The translations under genes were made by a program, and so were the position numbers. Under the pieces are notes generated by a model. It ran no database searches. It had not been told where the DNA came from and saw only the letters and a program-made list of their open reading frames with translations. Positions 1 through 6,746 of a stretch of 18,427 nt of DNA are shown here, piece by piece. The stretch spans positions 1 to 18,427 of the forward strand of contig JALWVW010000162.1 of NCBI GenBank assembly GCA_027079365.1, read 5' to 3'. Numbering within the stretch: the stretch's first letter is position 1; every line of letters starts with the position of its first letter. Origin of the DNA: Campylobacteraceae bacterium (GTDB taxonomy: Bacteria > Campylobacterota > Campylobacteria > Campylobacterales > Sulfurovaceae).

Positions 1-335
1 GGGATAGAAGTAAGCTCTGTATTGTACAGAGTGCCAAGGATATTTTGTCCATAGAGGAGAGTGGGGAGTTTAACGGTGTCTATTATGTGATCTCCAGAGT
101 AGAGGATATGGATACACTTCATCTCAAGACTGCGGTAGAGGGAGTGGACGAGGTGATATTTGCTTTCCCCCCGAGTATTGCTACGGATACGATGATACTC
201 TACATAGAGGACAAGCTGGAGGGCGCCCCTATGGTCTTTACCAAGATAGCCCAGGGCGTCCCTACTGGGGTTGAGCTAGAAAATATCGATATGATGTCGC
301 TTTCAAGAGCTTTGGAATCAAGAGTCAGGATTTAG
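1..335 (+). CDS. recR: Recombination mediator protein RecR, C-terminal part (5' end outside window)
   Basis: This is the 3' portion of recR. The reading frame is open from base 3 through the left edge, so the start lies outside the window. RecR acts with RecO (and RecF where present) to load RecA onto gapped single-stranded DNA in the cytoplasm. About 110 residues are visible. The segment beginning SKLCIV and containing KDILSIEESGEFNG is the start of the Toprim domain. The C-terminal block IAQGVPTGVELENID is the family's conserved Walker-B-like region, followed by a short tail ending SRVRI. The zinc finger and helix-hairpin-helix parts would be upstream. A TTG at base 45 is only an internal codon, because homology continues before it. 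The stop codon at 333-335 overlaps that of the convergent DHH gene. Confidence 0.93.
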   Translation, partial: DRSKLCIVQSAKDILSIEESGEFNGVYYVISRVEDMDTLHLKTAVEGVDEVIFAFPPSIATDTMILYIEDKLEGAPMVFTKIAQGVPTGVELENIDMMSLSRALESRVRI

Positions 336-1387
336 GACTCTGACTCCATACTCATTTTGTGGATATAGTTTTGCACAAATGTGCGTACCTCTGTATAGAC
401 AAATGAGTCCTTGTAGTCTTTGATCTTTCCGCCACTGGCATTAGGGTGTCCGCCACCATTTCCAATCTCGGCTGCCATGAGAGAGACATCAAGTTTGTCG
501 TTGCTTCGCAGCGAGAAGTTACCGCGGTAGTTGACATCCATATAGAAATCCATATCCGGATTTTCCACCAGGAAAGTATTGCCGATAATAGAGGTGTTGC
601 CTACATTATAGCCCAAGATACCCTTGTAGCCTTTGTAGCTGATCTCTAGCCGCTGTTTTTGTTGGGTGAGTAGTCGGGTGACATAGAAAGCGACAAGATT
701 GTCTTTGGTATCGTTTTTCCCCTCGATAAAAAATCTTTTTTTGATCTGGTGCAGTGAATCGTCGAGGAGAATAGGGGCGTCCTTGGCATCGATCCTCTCT
801 CTGCCTGCCTCTATCAGCGCATACTTGAATAGCCTGTCTTGTTCGGGAAACATGACACGGTTGATCTCTCTGGCGCCTGATATCATACCAAGCATCACCT
901 TTCCATATCCAAACAGCGTATCTTGATCTAACCAGATATCTACAGCATTGATAGCCTTAGTGATTCTCGCATACTCTCCCTGGGCATCAAATTCATAGCT
1001 CTTCTGAAGCCAGTCATAGGTAATGAGCGTGGCAGAACGGCTGGTGTCTAGCAGATACCAGTCAAATCTTTCTGCTGCACTGGCACCGGTAGCGTGATGA
1101 TCGAGCAGTTGAAGCATACCCCCCAATCGTGCCACTTCTTTTTCGATATAGTGCCCTTCTTTTGCCGTGAGATTTAAATCAGTAATGAGAATAAGAGGAT
1201 CCAGTGTACTGTCAAGAAAAAGATCTCGCTCTAGTTGTGCTACAATCTCTTCCAGTCTGGCTCTTACTTCTGGCCCATAATTGGCATTATAGAAATGCGC
1301 CCGGCTAAACTGTTTGGAGCTGAGATATTGACAGCCATAGCCATCCAGGTCAATGTGTGAGAGGTGGTAGAGATGTTGCTTGGTCAT
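332..1387 (-). CDS. DHH/DHHA1-family phosphoesterase
   Basis: This 351-residue cytoplasmic protein of the DHH phosphoesterase superfamily is probably a Mn-dependent nuclease or phosphodiesterase acting on short oligonucleotides or nucleotide signals. The motifs visible in order are HIDLDG (residues 11-16), ITDLN (Asp70), LDHH (Asp96-His98), a SRSAT segment near 116, and the DHHA1 glycine motif GGGHPNASGG at about 311-320. Length and motif order resemble NrnA-like nanoRNases and related PDEs. Campylobacterota generally lack Orn, so an oligoribonuclease role is possible, but the substrate cannot be read from the sequence. The ATG at 1387 has no strong ribosome binding site. The gene lies 45 bases downstream of the Rrf2 regulator on the same strand, suggesting co-transcription. 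It converges on recR with overlapping stop codons. Confidence 0.85.
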   Translation of the reverse strand: MTKQHLYHLSHIDLDGYGCQYLSSKQFSRAHFYNANYGPEVRARLEEIVAQLERDLFLDSTLDPLILITDLNLTAKEGHYIEKEVARLGGMLQLLDHHATGASAAERFDWYLLDTSRSATLITYDWLQKSYEFDAQGEYARITKAINAVDIWLDQDTLFGYGKVMLGMISGAREINRVMFPEQDRLFKYALIEAGRERIDAKDAPILLDDSLHQIKKRFFIEGKNDTKDNLVAFYVTRLLTQQKQRLEISYKGYKGILGYNVGNTSIIGNTFLVENPDMDFYMDVNYRGNFSLRSNDKLDVSLMAAEIGNGGGHPNASGGKIKDYKDSFVYTEVRTFVQNYIHKMSMESES

Positions 1388-1432
1388 GGTGTGTCTGCTT
1401 TCTTAATTAAAATAGAGGAGCGGAAAGAAATT

Positions 1433-1831
1433 CTAAAAGATGTCACTGAGCATAAGTCCATCCAGAAAGCCGTCTATCTTTCTCTGAAAGTTGGCCAGAA
1501 AAGGGGAGATAATACAGGTGCCTACTGCCCCGTTTGGACAGGTATCTGCATGCTCAAAACAGTTGAATACAGCAGGAGATTTCCCTTCTGCGGCATAGAT
1601 GATACTGTTGACGCTGATCTCGGATATGTCCCTAGAGAGAATAAAACCACCAGCGGCACCTCTCCTGGAATCCAGGATATTTGCCTTTGCCAGACTCTGA
1701 AGAATCTTTGCAAGAAAACTTTTTGGGATATTGAGTTCTGTAGCAAGCTGTTCAGCACCGACAGGTTTGTCTGATTTTCGTATCGCATCAAGGGAGAGAA
1801 GGGCATATTCGCTGGCTCTTGTCAATAACAT
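1433..1831 (-). CDS. Rrf2-family transcriptional regulator with three cysteines
   Basis: This is a 132-residue Rrf2-family winged-helix DNA-binding protein. The start MLLTRASEYAL (ATG at 1829-1831) matches the usual family N-terminus and follows an AAGGG ribosome binding site; the frame is open 15 codons further upstream but that part does not look native. The helix-turn-helix covers about residues 25-65, with the RRGAAGGF wing at 56-63. Cys91, Cys98 and Cys106 (C-x6-C-x7-C) occupy the region where IscR and NsrR bind an Fe-S cluster, although the spacing is wider than in E. coli IscR. It may therefore sense iron-sulfur status, nitric oxide or redox state; that is inference. It lies upstream of and probably co-transcribed with the DHH gene, and is divergent from rpsO. 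Its targets are unknown. Confidence 0.85.
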   Translation of the reverse strand: MLLTRASEYALLSLDAIRKSDKPVGAEQLATELNIPKSFLAKILQSLAKANILDSRRGAAGGFILSRDISEISVNSIIYAAEGKSPAVFNCFEHADTCPNGAVGTCIISPFLANFQRKIDGFLDGLMLSDIF

Positions 1832-1938
1832 AAAAAATACCCTTTTAAAATAGTTGTAATATTGTATTAGGAGCATTTTACTCTAATTTATGTTATTTCT
1901 CCCTTGGGTTTAGATTTTTATATTTCTCTTAGTTTATT

Positions 1939-1948
1939 ATGCTAATAT
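1939..1948 (+). promoter_or_regulatory. Candidate extended -10 promoter of rpsO
   Basis: TGC followed by TAATAT (1943-1948) forms a TGn-extended -10 box about 30 bases upstream of the rpsO start. No clear -35 is present, as is common in Campylobacterota. The region is AT-rich and lies between the divergent Rrf2 gene and rpsO. Confidence 0.45.
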
Positions 1949-1980
1949 TGCGCTCACAAAATACCAATCAGGAGGTCATT

Positions 1981-2250
1981 ATGGCTTTGGATCAGGCGAA
2001 AAAACAAGAGATTGTCGCTAAATACGGACGCGGTGAGAACGATACTGGCTCAACAGAAGTACAGGTTGCACTTATTACTGAAAGAATTACTTATCTTACA
2101 GAACACTTGAAAACAAACAAAAAAGATCACTCTTCAAGACTGGGTTTGCTTAAGCTGGTAGGACAGAGAAGAAGACTGATGAGATATCTGAAAAATACAG
2201 ATTTTGCAAGATACAATACGATTAAAGAGGCATTGGGTCTTAGAAACTAG
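1981..2250 (+). CDS. rpsO: 30S ribosomal protein S15
   Basis: This is ribosomal protein uS15, which binds the central domain of 16S rRNA early in 30S assembly. It is 89 residues long, the usual family size. It begins MALDQAKKQEIVAKYG and contains the conserved block NDTGSTEVQVALIT, the HLKTNKKDHSSRLGLL rRNA-binding segment and LVGQRRRLMRYL. The start is fixed by an AGGAGG ribosome binding site at 1971-1976; an upstream in-frame extension to 1939 is not supported by homology. The gene stands alone on this strand, is preceded by an extended -10 box and followed by a hairpin. No pnp gene follows, unlike the E. coli arrangement. Confidence 0.97.
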   Translation: MALDQAKKQEIVAKYGRGENDTGSTEVQVALITERITYLTEHLKTNKKDHSSRLGLLKLVGQRRRLMRYLKNTDFARYNTIKEALGLRN

Positions 2251-2261
2251 TATACTGCCCC

Positions 2262-2282
2262 GTTCAGCCGCTTAGGCTGAAC
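2262..2282 (+). terminator. Hairpin after rpsO, probable terminator
   Basis: A perfect 8-bp stem, GTTCAGCC (2262-2269) with GGCTGAAC (2275-2282), closes a GCTTA loop 12 bases after the rpsO stop. The downstream T-tract is weak (TGTTCCCTACTTT), so termination may be inefficient. Confidence 0.6.
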
Positions 2283-2318
2283 TGTTCCCTACTTTACCAC
2301 ATCCTCTTTACCACTCCA

Positions 2319-2798
2319 CTACTTTTCCAGCGCTTTAGCTTCACCTAGTTTGCTGTTGTCGATATAGAGTACAATCCTCGTTCGCTTCTCTTCTTTGGCG
2401 CGAAGTAGATCATACTGTGCTTGCATTATCCGTTTCTTCTCTTCACTGACAGGTTCTCTGACAGATTTATAGCCTATGGCTTTGCCCTCTTTTATCATTG
2501 TCGACACACGGGCAAATACCCAATAGTATCCACCATCTTTTCTGAGATTTTTGACATATCCCTGCCACTCTCCTCCTGCTTTTATGGTCTGCCAGAGATC
2601 AGTAAAAGAGGATTTGGGCATATCAGGGTGTCGAATAATGTGATGTGGCTTTCCGATCAGTTCTTCTGCTTCGTAGCCTGAGATCCTGGCAAAGGTATCA
2701 TTGACATAGGTGATGATACCGGCAAAATCCGTAAGCGAAATGATCTCTTCTTCGCGAGGAACCTCAGTTTCCCAAAACATATCAAAGGATGTATCCAT
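2319..2798 (-). CDS. Aer/CetB-type PAS domain protein (probable energy-taxis redox sensor)
   Basis: This soluble protein of about 159 residues is built around one PAS domain (roughly residues 18-115). It carries the Aer-type signature GKPHHIIRHPDMPKSSFTDLW, a GGEWQGYVKNLRKDGGYYWV core and GYKSVREPV. In E. coli Aer the equivalent RHPD segment belongs to the FAD pocket. The size and absence of a signalling domain match Campylobacter CetB, which pairs with a membrane chemoreceptor (CetA) for energy taxis. No cetA lies next to it here, so the partner is unknown. I choose the ATG at 2798 because an AAGGAG ribosome binding site sits 8 bases before it; a GTG at 2807 would overlap that site. The C-terminal 45 residues are charged and probably helical. 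Confidence 0.82.
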   Translation of the reverse strand: MDTSFDMFWETEVPREEEIISLTDFAGIITYVNDTFARISGYEAEELIGKPHHIIRHPDMPKSSFTDLWQTIKAGGEWQGYVKNLRKDGGYYWVFARVSTMIKEGKAIGYKSVREPVSEEKKRIMQAQYDLLRAKEEKRTRIVLYIDNSKLGEAKALEK

Positions 2799-2911
2799 AT
2801 TGTTCACTCCTTGGTGTGGTGTACTATTGGCGTTTAACCTAATATTATTTCTCTTTATTATACCATGCTTTATATTGGATATTTTTGAGCAGAATCAAGG
2901 AAAAAATTACA

Positions 2912-2932
2912 CTTGATATAGATTGACTCAAG
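2912..2932 (+). promoter_or_regulatory. HAIR-like operator 1 (candidate HspR site) upstream of grpE
   Basis: CTTGATA-N7-ACTCAAG matches the published HAIR consensus CTTGAGT-N7-ACTCAAG at 12 of 14 defined positions, with exact 7-base spacing. It lies just upstream of the -35 box of the grpE promoter and five bases before a second copy. Confidence 0.7.
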
Positions 2933-2937
2933 TATGA

Positions 2938-2958
2938 CTTGACAATAAATGACTCAAT
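2938..2958 (+). promoter_or_regulatory. HAIR-like operator 2 overlapping the grpE -35 box
   Basis: CTTGACA-N7-ACTCAAT matches the HAIR consensus at 11 of 14 positions with exact spacing. The -35 TTGACA lies inside it (2939-2944), so a bound repressor would occlude RNA polymerase. Its start is 26 bases from that of operator 1. Confidence 0.65.
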
Positions 2959-2968
2959 ATGGTATGAT
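2939..2968 (+). promoter_or_regulatory. Sigma-70-type promoter of grpE-dnaK
   Basis: TTGACA (2939-2944), an 18-base spacer and TATGAT (2963-2968) form an unusually complete vegetative promoter for this group. Transcription would start near 2975, giving a leader of about 22 bases with an AAAAGGAG ribosome binding site before the grpE ATG. Overlap with HAIR-like operators suggests repression under normal conditions. Confidence 0.75.
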
Positions 2969-2997
2969 ACTGTTATTATCGACCAAAAGGAGTAGAT

Positions 2998-3555
2998 ATG
3001 AGTGACAAAGAAATAAGAGAAGAGTCCATGCCTGAATCCCAGACAGAAGGAAAAGAGGCGCAGGAGGATCTCAGTAGAGAAGATGAGCTGCAGCTGGCTC
3101 TAGATAAAGCAAAAGCAGAAACTGAAAAATATAAAGATCAATATATTCGAGTACATGCGGACTTTGAGAATAGCAAAAAGCGATTGGAAAGAGAGAAAGC
3201 AACGGCTGTTGCCTACTCCAACGAAGCATTTGCTAGAGATATGCTGGGCGTATTGGATTCACTGGAGAGTGCCATTGCCTCTACTGAGCAAATCGAGCAC
3301 GAGGAGTGTGACGAAGCGATAGTGAAATTCCGTGAGGGGTTGAAGCTTACTTTTGACCAGACAGTGAACGTATTGAAGAAGCATGGTGTCGAAGAGGTCG
3401 TGCATGAAGGCGTATTTGATCCCAACTGTCATCAGGTATTGATGCAGGTAGAGAGCCAGGCGCATGAAAAAGACCATATTGTACAGGTCATGCAAAAAGG
3501 TTACACAATGAAAGACCGTGTTATACGACCTGCCATGGTCAGCACGGCGAAATAG
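2998..3555 (+). CDS. grpE: GrpE nucleotide exchange factor of DnaK
   Basis: GrpE is the cytoplasmic nucleotide exchange factor that releases ADP from DnaK. The protein is 185 residues, the normal size. An acidic, disordered N-terminus (residues 1-25) is followed by a long charged coiled coil (about 27-75) containing YIRVHADFENSKKRLERE, the family's core helix motif. The C-terminal beta domain contains HGVEEV, FDPNCHQVLM and GYTMKDRVIRPAMV, the classical GrpE signature. The ATG at 2998 follows an AAAAGGAG site. It is the first gene of a two-gene unit with dnaK (99-base gap). No hrcA precedes it, unlike hrcA-grpE-dnaK clusters in Helicobacter. Confidence 0.97.
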   Translation: MSDKEIREESMPESQTEGKEAQEDLSREDELQLALDKAKAETEKYKDQYIRVHADFENSKKRLEREKATAVAYSNEAFARDMLGVLDSLESAIASTEQIEHEECDEAIVKFREGLKLTFDQTVNVLKKHGVEEVVHEGVFDPNCHQVLMQVESQAHEKDHIVQVMQKGYTMKDRVIRPAMVSTAK

Positions 3556-3581
3556 CGAACAGTTTGATATCTTGAGGCGAT

Positions 3582-3597
3582 TGCAACCCAGGTTGCA
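3582..3597 (+). other. Palindrome/hairpin in the grpE-dnaK gap
   Basis: TGCAACC-CA-GGTTGCA is a perfect dyad that folds as a 6-bp stem with a four-base loop. There is no T-tract after it, so it is more likely an RNA-processing or stability hairpin, or an operator, than a terminator. Confidence 0.45.
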
Positions 3598-3618
3598 TCA
3601 GAGTGAACAGGGTTCAAG

Positions 3619-3624
3619 TATAAT
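3619..3624 (+). promoter_or_regulatory. Possible internal -10 box for dnaK
   Basis: A consensus TATAAT lies 31 bases upstream of the dnaK start, between grpE and dnaK. A -35 match is poor (TTGCAT with a 20-base gap). It could give dnaK extra transcription independent of the grpE promoter. Confidence 0.35.
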
Positions 3625-3654
3625 AACAACAACAAAAACAGACAGGAGAAAACA

Positions 3655-5529
3655 ATGAGCAAGCCAATAGGAATAGATTTAGGAACAACCAATTCAGCAG
3701 TAGCTGTATATGAAAATGGAGAAGCGAAGATCATTGCCAACAAAGAGGGGAAAAACACAACCCCTTCAGTCGTGGCATTCACAGACAAGGGAGAGGTGCT
3801 GGTCGGTGAGGCTGCCAAGCGTCAGATGGTTACAAATCCCGAAAAAACAGTCTACTCTATTAAGAGAATCATGGGCTTGATGTGCGAAGAAGAGAAGGCA
3901 AAAGAAGCCAAAGAGAGACTGCCTTATCATGTCATAGACAAAGGAGGCGCCTGTGCGATCGAGATCGACGGCAAGACCTATACGCCGCAGGAAATCTCAG
4001 CCAAGATTCTGATGAAGCTTAAAGAAGATGCTGAGTCCTATCTAGGCAGCACTGTAACAGATGCAGTTATTACTGTGCCTGCATACTTTAACGATGCACA
4101 GAGAAAAGCGACCAAAGAGGCCGGTGTAATCGCAGGGCTCAATGTGCTGCGCATCATCAATGAGCCGACTTCAGCAGCTCTGGCCTACGGTATGGACAAA
4201 AAAGACAGTGAAAATATCGCTGTATATGACCTGGGTGGCGGTACTTTCGATGTGACGATCCTGGAGACAGGTGATGGTGTGGTCGAGGTATTATCTACTG
4301 GTGGTGATGCCTTCCTTGGTGGAGATGACTTTGACAATAGAGTGGTAGATTTCCTTGCAAATGAGTTCAAAAGCACCAGTGGTATCGATATCAAAACAGA
4401 TATCATGGCCTTACAGAGACTGAAAGAAGCAGCAGAAAATGCTAAAAAAGAGCTCTCAGCTGCTACAGAGACAGAAGTGAATCTGCCATTCATCACTGCC
4501 GATGCGACAGGACCCAAGCACCTGGTCATCAAGCTTACCCGTGCGAAGTTCGAATCACTGGTAGAAGATCTGGTAGAAAAAACGATTGCCAAGGTAGGAG
4601 AGGTACTCAAAGAGTCCGGACTTGCCAAAAGTGACATCAAAGAGGTGATCATGGTCGGAGGTTCTACCCGTGTACCGTTGGTGCAGGAGAAGCTCAAAGC
4701 TTTCTTTGGTAAAGATCTGAACAATTCAGTGAATCCTGACGAAGTAGTAGCAGCGGGTGCTGCGATCCAGGGTGGTGTGCTTGTAGGAGATGTCAAAGAT
4801 GTCCTTCTGCTGGATGTCACACCACTGAGTTTAGGTATCGAGACACTGGGTGGCGTCACTACCCATGTCATCGAAAAGGGCACGACGATCCCTGCGAAGA
4901 AGTCACAGGTATTCTCTACAGCCGAAGACAATCAGCCAGCAGTCAGTATACATGTTGTGCAGGGAGAAAGAGAGTTTGCCAAGGACAACAAGTCTCTAGG
5001 GATGTTTGAGCTTAGAGATATCCCGGCAGCCCCTAGAGGCGTGCCGCAGATCGAAGTCACCTTTGATATCGATGCCAATGGTATTTTGACAGTTGGTGCC
5101 GAGGACAAATCTACTGGAAAGTCACAAGAGATCAAGATCACTGGTTCGTCAGGGCTCAGTGATGACGAGATCGAAAAGATGGTGCAGGACGCAGAAGCCA
5201 ACAAGGCAGCCGATGAGGCCAGAAAAGCAATCGTAGAGGCCAAAAACCAAGGGGATGCCCTAGCACACCAGACCAAAAAGACGATTGCGGAGCTGGGTGA
5301 CAAGCTTGATAGTGGACTTAAAGCAGAGGCCGAGAAAGCCATAGGGGCACTTGAAGCAGTGCTCAAAGACGAAAATGCTACCAAAGAGGCGATTGAAGAA
5401 AAGATCAATGCCCTAAATACAGTCAACCAGAAGTTGGCTGAGCAGGCAGCCGCTGCGCAGCAATCCAACGGAGAAAAAGCACAGGCCAAACCAGAAGATG
5501 ACGATGTCATCGATGCAGAAGTAGAATAA
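3655..5529 (+). CDS. dnaK: Molecular chaperone DnaK (Hsp70)
   Basis: DnaK is the ATP-dependent Hsp70 chaperone that folds and holds client proteins with DnaJ and GrpE in the cytoplasm. The protein is 624 residues, a typical length. The ATPase domain begins with GIDLGTTNS (residues 6-14), followed by AVITVPAYFNDAQR, the phosphate-binding DLGGGTFDVT near 193, and VGGSTRVP. The interdomain linker segment DVLLLDVTPLSLGIETLGG leads into the substrate-binding domain. The C-terminal lid ends in the acidic tail DDDVIDAEVE that is conserved in bacterial DnaK. The ATG follows a CAGGAG ribosome binding site. It is the second gene after grpE and is followed by a strong hairpin terminator. Confidence 0.99.
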   Translation: MSKPIGIDLGTTNSAVAVYENGEAKIIANKEGKNTTPSVVAFTDKGEVLVGEAAKRQMVTNPEKTVYSIKRIMGLMCEEEKAKEAKERLPYHVIDKGGACAIEIDGKTYTPQEISAKILMKLKEDAESYLGSTVTDAVITVPAYFNDAQRKATKEAGVIAGLNVLRIINEPTSAALAYGMDKKDSENIAVYDLGGGTFDVTILETGDGVVEVLSTGGDAFLGGDDFDNRVVDFLANEFKSTSGIDIKTDIMALQRLKEAAENAKKELSAATETEVNLPFITADATGPKHLVIKLTRAKFESLVEDLVEKTIAKVGEVLKESGLAKSDIKEVIMVGGSTRVPLVQEKLKAFFGKDLNNSVNPDEVVAAGAAIQGGVLVGDVKDVLLLDVTPLSLGIETLGGVTTHVIEKGTTIPAKKSQVFSTAEDNQPAVSIHVVQGEREFAKDNKSLGMFELRDIPAAPRGVPQIEVTFDIDANGILTVGAEDKSTGKSQEIKITGSSGLSDDEIEKMVQDAEANKAADEARKAIVEAKNQGDALAHQTKKTIAELGDKLDSGLKAEAEKAIGALEAVLKDENATKEAIEEKINALNTVNQKLAEQAAAAQQSNGEKAQAKPEDDDVIDAEVE

Positions 5530-5543
5530 TCCACTTCTACTGA

Positions 5544-5563
5544 AGGGAGAGCAATCTCTCCCT
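5544..5563 (+). terminator. Terminator after dnaK
   Basis: An 8-bp perfect stem, AGGGAGAG (5544-5551) with CTCTCCCT (5556-5563), closes a CAAT loop 14 bases after the dnaK stop. A pyrimidine-rich tail (ATCTCTTCCCGATTTCC) follows. It would end the grpE-dnaK transcript. Confidence 0.7.
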
Positions 5564-5617
5564 ATCTCTTCCCGATTTCCTTTCCTCCTCTTTAATGCTA
5601 AACTCCAACAATTATGA

Positions 5618-5623
5618 TATAAT
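5618..5623 (+). promoter_or_regulatory. Candidate -10 box for the GGDEF gene
   Basis: A consensus TATAAT about 75 bases upstream of the GGDEF gene start implies a leader of roughly 70 bases. I see no convincing -35 and no recognisable c-di-GMP riboswitch fold in that leader. Confidence 0.45.
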
Positions 5624-5700
5624 AATCACTGAATTTTAACTATAGGTAAGGGTTGAGGCAATGTTGTAATGCGTGTATCATAGTCTTGGTGGGGGATAGT

Positions 5701-6741
5701 ATGAAATTTGAGAATCTTCTTAGTAGTGGATATAATTTTTCAAAAAATGAGTATAGTGAAGAGTTGGGCTATATTCTATTTAATTCCATGCTGCTTTTTA
5801 ATCTACTTTTACTTGTGTCTGCTACGGTATTGCGTCTTTATGAAAGCAACTACTATCAAGCACTCTTTGACACATTCTATATTATTGTATCTGTCGCAGC
5901 ATTTGTCGTGGCACGTCTTTCTAGGGCCTATTTTGTGATGACTTTCTATATGCTTGTATTGGTATCTTATCTGCTTATCACTTTTTCTTTTGCTAGAGGA
6001 AATAATCCTGTTGGGGGTATAGGTTGGTACTTTATACTTCTGATGACAGTGGTTTTTATCCGGGGATACAAAGAGGGTATGGTTTTCTTTTTGATTTCTG
6101 TATTTACTGTCATGGGTGCAGGGATATATGCAGGCTATTCTTTGGTACAAAATTTTATCGGAATTATGCCTTTTGTGGTTGCCTATTTTTTTATTCGTTT
6201 TTATGAAAAAAGAAATACAAGCTTCAGAAATATTATAGAAGCACAAAAAAATCTCTACGCCTATCAGGCTAGACATGACAAGCTTACCAATATGCCCAAC
6301 AGAGAATTCTTTTTTGAGCAGTTTGATAGGATATTGGAAGCAAAACAAAGCTGCGAAGAGAGGATGGCCATACTGTTTATTGATATTGACAACTTCAAAG
6401 CGGTGAACGATACCTACGGGCACCAGGTGGGTGACGAAGTGCTGATAGAGACAAGTAGGCGTCTCAAGGTGGAGCTTAGTGAGGGGGATTTACTAGCGAG
6501 ATTTGGGGGAGATGAGTTTGTCATTTTGGTTAAGGACATGGAAAGTCTTGAGGGAATGTTATCTAGGTTTTCTGCCACTATGCAGGAGCCGATAGTGACC
6601 CAAGCCAAAGCACTCACTGTTACTTTTAGTATGGGTGTTGCTTTGTGTCCCGATCATGGCAATACAGAAACAGAACTCTTGGGCTATGCGGATGAGGCGA
6701 TGTATAAAGAAAAAAAAGAGAAACAGCGATCTCTTTCGTAA
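5701..6741 (+). CDS. Membrane-bound GGDEF protein (probable diguanylate cyclase)
   Basis: This 346-residue protein has about six predicted membrane helices in residues 24-168 and a C-terminal GGDEF domain (about 190-340). The linker RHDKLTNMPNRE, the metal-binding IDIDNFKAVNDTYGH and the intact active-site motif GGDEF at 269-273 support synthesis of c-di-GMP from two GTP. The inhibitory I-site position, normally RxxD five residues before GGDEF, reads SEGD (260-263), so product feedback is probably lost or altered. The membrane part may be an integral sensor domain of the MASE kind, but I cannot assign a family. The ATG at 5701 follows GGGGGA; a frame extension to a TTG at 5653 is less likely. 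It is transcribed alone and its stop is five bases from the end of the convergent CoA-binding gene. Confidence 0.88.
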   Translation: MKFENLLSSGYNFSKNEYSEELGYILFNSMLLFNLLLLVSATVLRLYESNYYQALFDTFYIIVSVAAFVVARLSRAYFVMTFYMLVLVSYLLITFSFARGNNPVGGIGWYFILLMTVVFIRGYKEGMVFFLISVFTVMGAGIYAGYSLVQNFIGIMPFVVAYFFIRFYEKRNTSFRNIIEAQKNLYAYQARHDKLTNMPNREFFFEQFDRILEAKQSCEERMAILFIDIDNFKAVNDTYGHQVGDEVLIETSRRLKVELSEGDLLARFGGDEFVILVKDMESLEGMLSRFSATMQEPIVTQAKALTVTFSMGVALCPDHGNTETELLGYADEAMYKEKKEKQRSLS

Positions 6742-6746
6742 GCTTT

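Noticed and set aside
2900..2998. CIRCE element for HrcA before grpE
   Set aside because: No TTAGCACTC/GAGTGCTAA pair is present; the repeats found follow the HAIR pattern instead.
4185..5534. Two long open frames antisense to dnaK (about 248 and 200 codons)
   Set aside because: They are Ser/Ala/Thr-rich shadows of the dnaK codon pattern with no domain resemblance and no ribosome binding site; dnaK itself is certain.
5809..6423. Open frame of about 204 codons antisense to the GGDEF gene
   Set aside because: It is rich in Lys, His, Ile and Cys, as expected for a reverse reading of membrane-helix codons. There is no start context.
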